Source: Aplectana chamaeleonis
Lineage: Eukaryota > Nematoda > Chromadorea > Rhabditida > Cosmocercidae
Direction: 5' to 3'
Assembly: GCA_029168955.1 (NCBI GenBank)
Contig: JAPDOI010000890.1
Location: 1-64,000, forward strand
Length of the DNA: 64,000 bases
Translations under genes and position numbers: made by a program
The notes under the pieces: generated by a model
What the model was told of the DNA's origin: nothing
Databases searched by the model: none
Seen by the model: only the letters and a program-made list of their open reading frames with translations
Shown here: positions 57,890-64,000 of the stretch, one piece after another
Layout of the letters: every line of letters begins with the position of its first letter
How positions within the stretch are numbered: the stretch's first letter is position 1

Positions 57890-59245
57890 TAATATAATGG
57901 TATTGCTGGTCAAGAAAGGTTTCATGTTGACATGTAAACATGAAAACGCTCATGAGTTAGCAAACCAATGCATTTGGGATCAGCGTTTATCGAAAGGGTT
58001 GTCATTGGGGTTGAATAGAATTGTTTATCAGCAGCATAGTAGCTCACGAATCAGTGGAATACAGACGAATGCAGTGAGGAAGTAATCAAATCGAAGCACT
58101 CGTGAAAAAGGCACTCCGGAGGAAATCTCGTCCGCGCCGAGGGGCGGAGTCGCCCCCCCTCTGGCTCCGCCCACAGCAGAGTGCCTGTTGTCTACCCCCC
58201 GGAAAATTCAAGCACGGGTCATTTATTTAAGGTCACAGACCTACAGCAAGGACAACATGATTTTCCAAATTGCCACCGGTAGGTGGCAAATCTCCCTTGG
58301 AACAGAACCCACAAGACCAATCTTAACAGCTGTTGAAAAGTAGTCTATTGCTCCACTGCTGTACCTGATTTATCTTCTTGAGACGATTCCTCAGAGTCAA
58401 GTAGTAGAATATGTGAAAGGCATTAAGCGACTATGGAATATTGAATGTTTTCTAATGGATTCATGCTATTTCTAATGCAGTTAGGCTTAGCCTACCGTCG
58501 AAAACCTCGAAAGTTACGAGTAATACCGAAGCTTTGAAGGGTGAGGGGTGTAGTTCGCGAGGTTTTGCTCTGCAGAAATGTTTCTCAAATCCATCAGTCA
58601 TGTCGATTCCGCTAGGTTCTCCAAGTTTGATGTTGTTACTAGCGTGATTTATTCATAAGAAATCCGATCTCATATATCTTTTTCAAAGGATGAAATGGAT
58701 CGAACTTAAGACGGACTGTAATGATGGAGATGACTAATTAGACTTTCTGCTAAGTAGTAGGTTAAAATAATCCTCTGTAGTCCTAGGTCTGATTAATGAC
58801 GGTTTTTTCCTTGCATGAGTGGAATCACTTACTTGGGAATTGGAAAAAGATGTTCTTCCCAAACCAGTTTAAAGGATGTTGTTAATGGTCTGTTCTATAC
58901 ACTTTGAGCTTCTCATATGTTGTTGAGATTGGTCTCGTGGATTATCTTAGTGACGTTGCTTCTGTAATAGGAAGAGTTGAGACTAGTTTCGCCTCTTAAC
59001 CTTAGAGAAGTGTGATATTTTATGTTCATACCACATATTGTATTATTTTTACTTCTCAAGGTTTGTCAGTAGGGTATTAAGAAGAGCTAGGCCTCGCTTC
59101 CCCTGTACATCACATTCTCTCGCCTGGACAGGATTTTGGTTGAGTGTATAATCGTGCTCCAATCGCGTTAGACGCGCGCGCCGCAGATTTGCGTCGCATG
59201 CGCTGCGCCAGCCGGCCTCCGGTGGTTAATCACTTTCCAATGTCC

Positions 59246-60572
59246 TTAAGGCGTCGGCATAGTGGAAAGTCTGCGAGCGAGCGAGCGAATGTGGGCGTAG
59301 CCTTGAAAATTCTGCTGCGTAGTCGCAGGCATCCCCGCAGAGTGTGATTTGGATTAGAGCGCGAATGTTGATCGATTGGAGCGCGGAAGTCAATCTTTTA
59401 TTTTCGTCTCGTTATTTCGCAGGATGGGCCGCAGCTGTCTGAAATCTGATAACGCTGACTGATAACGCTATCACGCATATGATAACAGCAAAAATATTCA
59501 TTTCCATAGATTAACCATTTCATTTTCTCCAATGCCCCCTACCCCCCACTACTCTTGTACCTTGATCACAAAAAAATTTAGATTCCACATTTTCAAGATT
59601 CAAAAGGGGCTTCACAAAAATTCAATCCGGCAGGACTCGCAGATATTGCACATTATCCAACTTATCGTCTTTAAAATTACTGTCTACTGATGCGCCAGAA
59701 ATTTGAAAAGTGAAACGAGCTCGGCACAACATGACGAGGTTAGTCTACTAAAATACTAGGGGTGTGTTTCAAGAAGGTTTCCATGGGCGGAAAATTTGTG
59801 TGAAAATCAAACGCAAGACAATGAAATGAGATCTGATGAAGAATTAAGCTCCACTGAGATGCCTGCTAACGGGATATTTAACAAATGATAGACTGAAATT
59901 TATCCATATCCATTTCATGAGGCCTCAAATACCATCATTAAATACTATGGTTGGTATAAAATCTTGGAACGCACCTCAGAAAAGAAACTGAAGCTGAAAC
60001 TAGGTGCAAAACTAGTTGGGGGGGGGCACTCAGGATTTACCCATAGAAATGAAAAGATTAATCCATGAAAATGAAAAATTCTTTCGTTATTAGATATTTG
60101 ATAGCGTTGTCATTCGTAATTTCCTAAAAAAAATGCATGAAATTAGATCGATTTCTGAGATCAGTATCATCCATTTCTCCTTTAATCCTGAGTGCCAACC
60201 CCCAAAATAGTTTAGCACTCTGAAAATATAGCAGAAAGAAGGAATGAGAACAAGGGAGAGAGAAAGGGGTCGAAATCGTGAACATTTAAATAGAGGATGG
60301 TAATGGAGCACAAGTATTAGCAATGGAGCGCGGAACTTTGCAGCAACTCGCAGAATCGCTTGAAAATCACAATCGTCTCGCAATTTCGCAGCGAGCTTCG
60401 CCGCGAAATTGCGATTTCCGCGACGGGCAAGACACTCTGCGCCGCACCCCCCTCCGTCGCAGCCTATGCGGTGCGGTCGCGTGCGCGGTCGAACTGCGTA
60501 GTGCTCCCCACCCTTCATCATTTCTCGCAAACTCGCTCGCTCGCAGATTTTCCACTCTGCCGACGCCTTTAA
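59246..60572. mobile_element. TTAA-flanked element, 1.33 kb
   Basis: TTAA at 59246-59249 and 60569-60572. Ends are inverted over ~40 bp: GGCGTCGGCATAGTGGAAAG followed by CTGCGAGCGAGCGAGCG on the left and CGCTCGCTCGCAG plus CTCTGCCGACGCC on the right. The interior carries a nested MITE (60003-60220) and, at 60360-60440, a GCGAAATTGCGATTT-type local inverted repeat. No transposase. End sequence differs from the ~490-bp and 545-bp families, so it is a third TTAA subgroup. Confidence 0.85.
60003..60220. mobile_element. MITE, GGTGCAAAACTAG ends, copy 2
   Basis: Left end GGTGCAAAACTAGTTGGGGG, right end CCCCCAAAATAGTTTAGCAC (decayed). Same family as 32072-32280 with conserved CACTCAGGATTTACCC and ATGAAAAG near the left. 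Flanked by TA on the left. Inside the 1.33-kb TTAA element. Confidence 0.78.
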
Positions 60573-60675
60573 TCCACTCAAAATGAAGTCAGATCATTAA
60601 AAATAATCTTCAGATTGCGTCAAAGGTTAGAATTAGTAAGACAAAACACCTACATTCGGCACACTTTGACAGGTA

Positions 60676-61135
60676 TACCCTGTCCCAAACGAGATGGCAA
60701 GCGTAAAGTCCAAAGAAGCAACGCGCCGCCCTCTGACATTTTCGTATTTTCCAACGTCGCCGTCGCGACACTTCATTTTCTTACATACTCCATTGCTCTT
60801 TTGCGTTCTTTTCTCTCGAAATGCTCGTGATATTCACTCTCGATACATATTTTCTTCTTTACGTGGCAGGGAAAGTTTTACAGGATATGGATAACAGGTC
60901 GGAGCGCACAAAGTCGTCTAACTCGCCGATTTCACCGTTTACTCGATACAACCAAGCTGTTTTAGCTTGTGCGAGGCCATTATTTCACTTGATGGTTTGG
61001 TTGGAGTCTCTATAGTGTCCCGTACAACTTTAACATTGATCCAGGTGCTTCAGCTCGCTGATGATGTCAGAGACGCAGAGGGCAGCGCGCTGCTTCTTTG
61101 GACTCTACGCTTGCCATCTCGTTTGGGACAGGGTA
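60676..61135. mobile_element. mariner-like MITE (460 bp)
   Basis: ~65-bp inverted ends: TACCCTGTCCCAAACGAGAT, GGCAAGCGTA, GTCCAAAGAAGCA, CGCGC, CCTCTG. Flanked by TA (60674-60675 and 61136-61137). Central ~330 bp with no recognisable product. Confidence 0.87.
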
Positions 61136-61137
61136 TA

Positions 61138-62640
61138 TAGAATATATAGGATAGAAGTGAGTATGGTGCCGAAACCACGGCACACTAATGAGCATTACAG
61201 GATAAAGGATTAGCATTTTAGAACAAAATTAAAAGCAGCATATTTCAAGTACATATCTGTACTCTATTCACTTCCCGAAATTCGGCTCAGAAAGAGCCCG
61301 CAAACAAAATGACTGATAATAAAGTTAAAGCGTATTTACTAAGTACCCTATTCTCGGGCAATACGATAAACCTTGTTTCTAACACCCTATCCGTGCTTAC
61401 ATAGTTGCCTCACAGCGAAACGCCGGCAGCACACACGCTCGTGACGTACACCATTGATTTCCCCCATATTGATCGATGACACAGCCACTGGCAGAAGAAA
61501 TTACGCACGGACTCTCCCATACATGGAAGAGCCTCGCTTCCTTATACCGCTCTATTCTCGATGGCTTTCTCTGACATTCCCATCAAGGCAGTGCAAGCAG
61601 TGGAATTGTCGAAATACAATTGTTGATGGCGGGACTTCAATTGGTCTACCGCGCCGCCGCCCAAATCGCTCATCTGGGATTTCCAGAGAAAGCCTGCCTG
61701 TTCCCAGAAAAAAGTACAGTCGGCCCGGATCGTACTGATACTTTGCGTTCCCTATTGAAAGTTGGCACAGACTGGTTGCCCAGGGTTGAGCAGGGCGTTG
61801 TGGCGATTTTTGTCGCGGCGACGACCCCCACATTCAGGGTCAAGCTCACGGTGGTCCGCGAACCACCGTGGGAACGAGGGGGGGTCGTTTTTTTTTGGGA
61901 AAACTTGAATTTTTTTTGGGGGGATCGTTTTTTTAACCCATCTAAAATAATGTCTGTATCGCTGAAAAATCGAATCTTGAGGTGAAATTGTCTAGGGCCA
62001 TGATTATTTACCATGGATTAAACATTATCGATGGAACAAGAGCGGTTTGAAATGAAAAATGGAGTAAATCATCAAACGTGTACTAGCTCAACATTACCTC
62101 TTCTACAAGATTTATAATAGACATTACTTCGTGGTTTTCTAGCGAAATCCGATGAAAGCGGAGACTATTTTTATTGCGTCGGAAGTCATTAGGCCACGAC
62201 TGCAAACTTCGTGCAGAACTGGCAATGGTAGCGTAGAAGGTTTTTAACTATGGCACTGCATCCTATATAGCACAGTACTTCTGGTGTAAGGCGATTGAGT
62301 TCGTCATCGAATCTTGGTGTACTGTATGATCTGCATCTTGTTCGCGTCACCTATATATTTGGGCTAACCTCTGGTGTTTAACTAGGCGTTTGCAGGTTTA
62401 TACATTTTGAAGTCTTCGAAACTCGCTATTTCACAATGTATCATCTCCAGCAGTATACGACGACACAAAGCATAGGGGAAGTCCTCCTGCTTTCTGCGTT
62501 AGGGCCATCTCTTGGGGACATATACCCTTGATTGGTATAGCTGGAGCAGAACTCGCTGGAGCAGATGTGGGCGCTAGCCAGAGCAACAGATGTACCTTCC
62601 AGTTGTGTGATGATGTTGTACTCGACACGAGGTTGATAGT
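61138..62640. other. no gene seen
   Basis: Unassigned sequence. Local inverted repeat CACGGTGGTCCGCGAACCACCGTG at about 61848-61871. Frames up to 121 codons on both strands have no recognisable domain or splice structure. Confidence 0.45.
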
Positions 62641-62650
62641 AGTTATTTAT

Positions 62651-62688
62651 GACTTACGTTTCGGAGCAACCTCCTTCTTCAGAGCCTG
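62651..62688 (-). ncRNA. hammerhead-ribozyme-like motif (solo)
   Basis: Minus strand: GGCT, CTGAAGA, stem GGAG-GTTG-CTCC, GAAA, CGTAAGTC. CUGANGA and GAAA flanking a perfect 4-bp stem II are the conserved hammerhead core, complete here. The downstream AT-rich sequence (ATAAATAACTAC) resembles ends of Penelope-like elements, so this is probably a solo retroelement end. Stems I and III are short and cleavage is untested. Confidence 0.55.
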
Positions 62689-62702
62689 AAAAGATCAAAT
62701 CG

Positions 62703-62725
62703 CTCCAGCCGCGAAGCGGCTGGAG
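62703..62725. repeat. short perfect hairpin
   Basis: CTCCAGCCGC, GAA, GCGGCTGGAG: a 10-bp stem with a 3-base loop, just outside the hammerhead-like motif. Confidence 0.8.
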
Positions 62726-63004
62726 AGGTTTGGTTTTGCCTGGCACTTGTGATCACTTATATTTTGGTAAAGTAGTTAATAAAACCTGTAAAACAAATTT
62801 TCTAGAGATTTCCTTCTGGATATAAGTGAGAGAGTCTAGAAGACACCCGCTGACAAAATTTGAGCCAAATCGATTGAAAATTAACAAAGTTAGATCGGCG
62901 GAAGCTTAGCTAAAATTCGCGTTTTTTCTTGTAACGCGTCCCTCGTGTCCTGTTCCTCGTTCCTCGTTCCTGCCACTAGCCACTGCCAGTGGTCGCAGGC
63001 GATC

Positions 63005-64000
63005 AGTACATAGGGCATCTGATGACGTCATCAGGGTGTCATGTAGAGTACATAGGGCATCTGATGACGTCATCAGGGTGTCATGTAAAGTACATAGGGC
63101 ATCTGATGACGTCATCAGGGTGTCATGTAAAGTACATAGGGCATCTGATGACGTCATCAGGGTGTCATGTAAAGTACATAGGGCATCTGATGACGTCATC
63201 AGGGTGTCATGTAGAGTACATAGGGCATCTGATGACGTCATCAGGGTGTCATGTAAAGTACATAGGGCATCTGATGACGTCATCAGGGTGTCATGTAGAG
63301 TACATAGGGCATCTGATGACGTCATCAGGGTGTCATGTAAAGTACATAGGGCATCTGATGACGTCATCAGGGTGTCATGTAGAGTACATAGGGCATCTGA
63401 TGACGTCATCAGGGTGTCATGTAAAGTACATAGGGCATCTGATGACGTCATCAGGATGTCATGTGAAGTACATAGGGCATCTGATGACGTCACCGGGATG
63501 TCATGTAAAGTACATAGGGCATCTGATGACGTCACCGGGATGTCATGTAAAGTACATAGGGCATCTGATGACGTCATCAGGGTGTCATGTAAAGTACATA
63601 GGGCATCTGATGACGTCATCGGGATGTCATGTAAAGTAGATAGGGCATCTGATGACGTCATCGGGATGTCATGTAAAGTACATAGGGCATCTGATGACGT
63701 CATCGGGATGTCATGTAAAGTACATAGGGCATCTGATGACGTCATCGGGATGTCATGTAAAGTACATAGGGCATCTGATGACGTCATCGGGATGTCATGT
63801 AAAGTACATAGGGCATCTGATGACGTCATCAGGATGTCATGTGAAGTACATAGGGCATCTGATGACGTCATCAGGGTGTCATGTAAAGTACATAGGGCAT
63901 CTGATGACGTCATCAGGGTGTCATGTAGAGTACATAGGGCATCTGATGACGTCATCAGGGTGTCATGTAGAGTACATAGGGCATCTGATGACGTCATCAG
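63005..64000 (+). repeat. 42-bp satellite with palindromic TGATGACGTCATCA core
   Basis: About 24 copies of a 42-bp unit (AGTACATAGGGCATC, TGATGACGTCATCA, GGGTGTCATGTA), running off the right edge. Each unit contains a 14-bp palindrome including TGACGTCA. Variants (CACCGGGATG, CATCGGGATG, CATCAGGATG) cluster: CACCGGG at about 63490-63540, CATCGGG at about 63618-63795, CATCAGGGTG elsewhere. The 14-codon peptide repeats in both strands are by-products of the period. Confidence 0.97.

Larger units (their letters stand above)
53772..59232. repeat. 5.5-kb inverted-repeat region, arms ~1.3 kb
   Basis: Two blocks recur inverted: 53772-54030 matches 58960-59232 (GGAGGCCGGCTGGCGCAGCG, GGAGCACGATTATACACTC, TTCACACTTCTCTAAGGTTA), and 54830-55110 matches 57890-58200 (GACTCCGCCCCTCG, ATCCCAAATGCATTGG, GGTTTCATGTT). 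Between the blocks the arms are diverged or replaced. The ~2.7-kb centre is AT-rich and contains one TTAA MITE. Could be a fold-back element or a segmental inverted duplication; no ORF with a recognisable product. Confidence 0.78.

Noticed and set aside
60090..60581. 163-residue minus-strand ORF
   Set aside because: Overlaps a MITE and the TTAA-element end, with no recognisable domain.
62906..63997. 363-codon minus-strand frame with a 14-residue repeat
   Set aside because: Direct translation of the 42-bp satellite; both strands are open and there is no start context or non-repeat domain.
63005..64000. CRISPR-like array
   Set aside because: Repeats are contiguous with no unique spacers, and the genome is eukaryotic.

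Overview
The window is eukaryotic and most likely from a clade V (strongylid, hookworm-like) nematode. This rests on three things: one fragmented host gene with short phase-consistent GT-AG introns, an RTE-type LINE whose protein I recognise as the kind abundant in hookworm genomes, and very dense non-LTR, Penelope and MITE content. There are no bacterial operons, rRNAs or CRISPR arrays. Species assignment is inference.

Layout. 1-8000 holds four related minisatellite arrays built from ~21-bp monomers. Two of them are the outer parts of a 3.6-kb fold-back element (2165-5729). 8-12 kb carries Harbinger-like and TA-flanked MITEs and a decayed RTE LINE between two (TA)n tracts. 12-16 kb is a decayed Jockey/CR1-superfamily LINE split by a TTAA-flanked MITE, with a second, inverted MITE copy just beyond it. 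16-22 kb has palindromic elements and a 5'-truncated LINE with two nested insertions. 22-26 kb is a minus-strand LINE of a related family. 26.2-32.0 kb is bounded by a short inverted repeat and contains a hAT-like element that itself carries three TTAA elements joined end to end. 34.7-39.2 kb and 46.0-49.3 kb are two full-length but mutated LINE copies with target-site duplications (TSDs).

The only convincing host gene is on the minus strand: seven exons between 53580 and 40763 whose joined product matches the C-terminal half of Integrator complex subunit 4 (INTS4). Its introns have been enlarged by a LINE, a MULE-like element carrying a CR1-type fragment, a Penelope-like inverted pair with hammerhead-ribozyme-like motifs, a hAT MITE, TTAA MITEs and a mariner-like MITE. 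Upstream (N-terminal) and last C-terminal exons were not found.

53.8-59.2 kb has a second large inverted repeat, 59.2-61.1 kb two more terminal-inverted-repeat elements, and 63.0-64.0 kb a 42-bp satellite that runs off the end.

The main story is nested transposition. Many insertions are proved by TSDs, and several by comparison with an uninterrupted sister copy in this same window, so relative insertion order can be read directly. None of the transposon ORFs looks intact.
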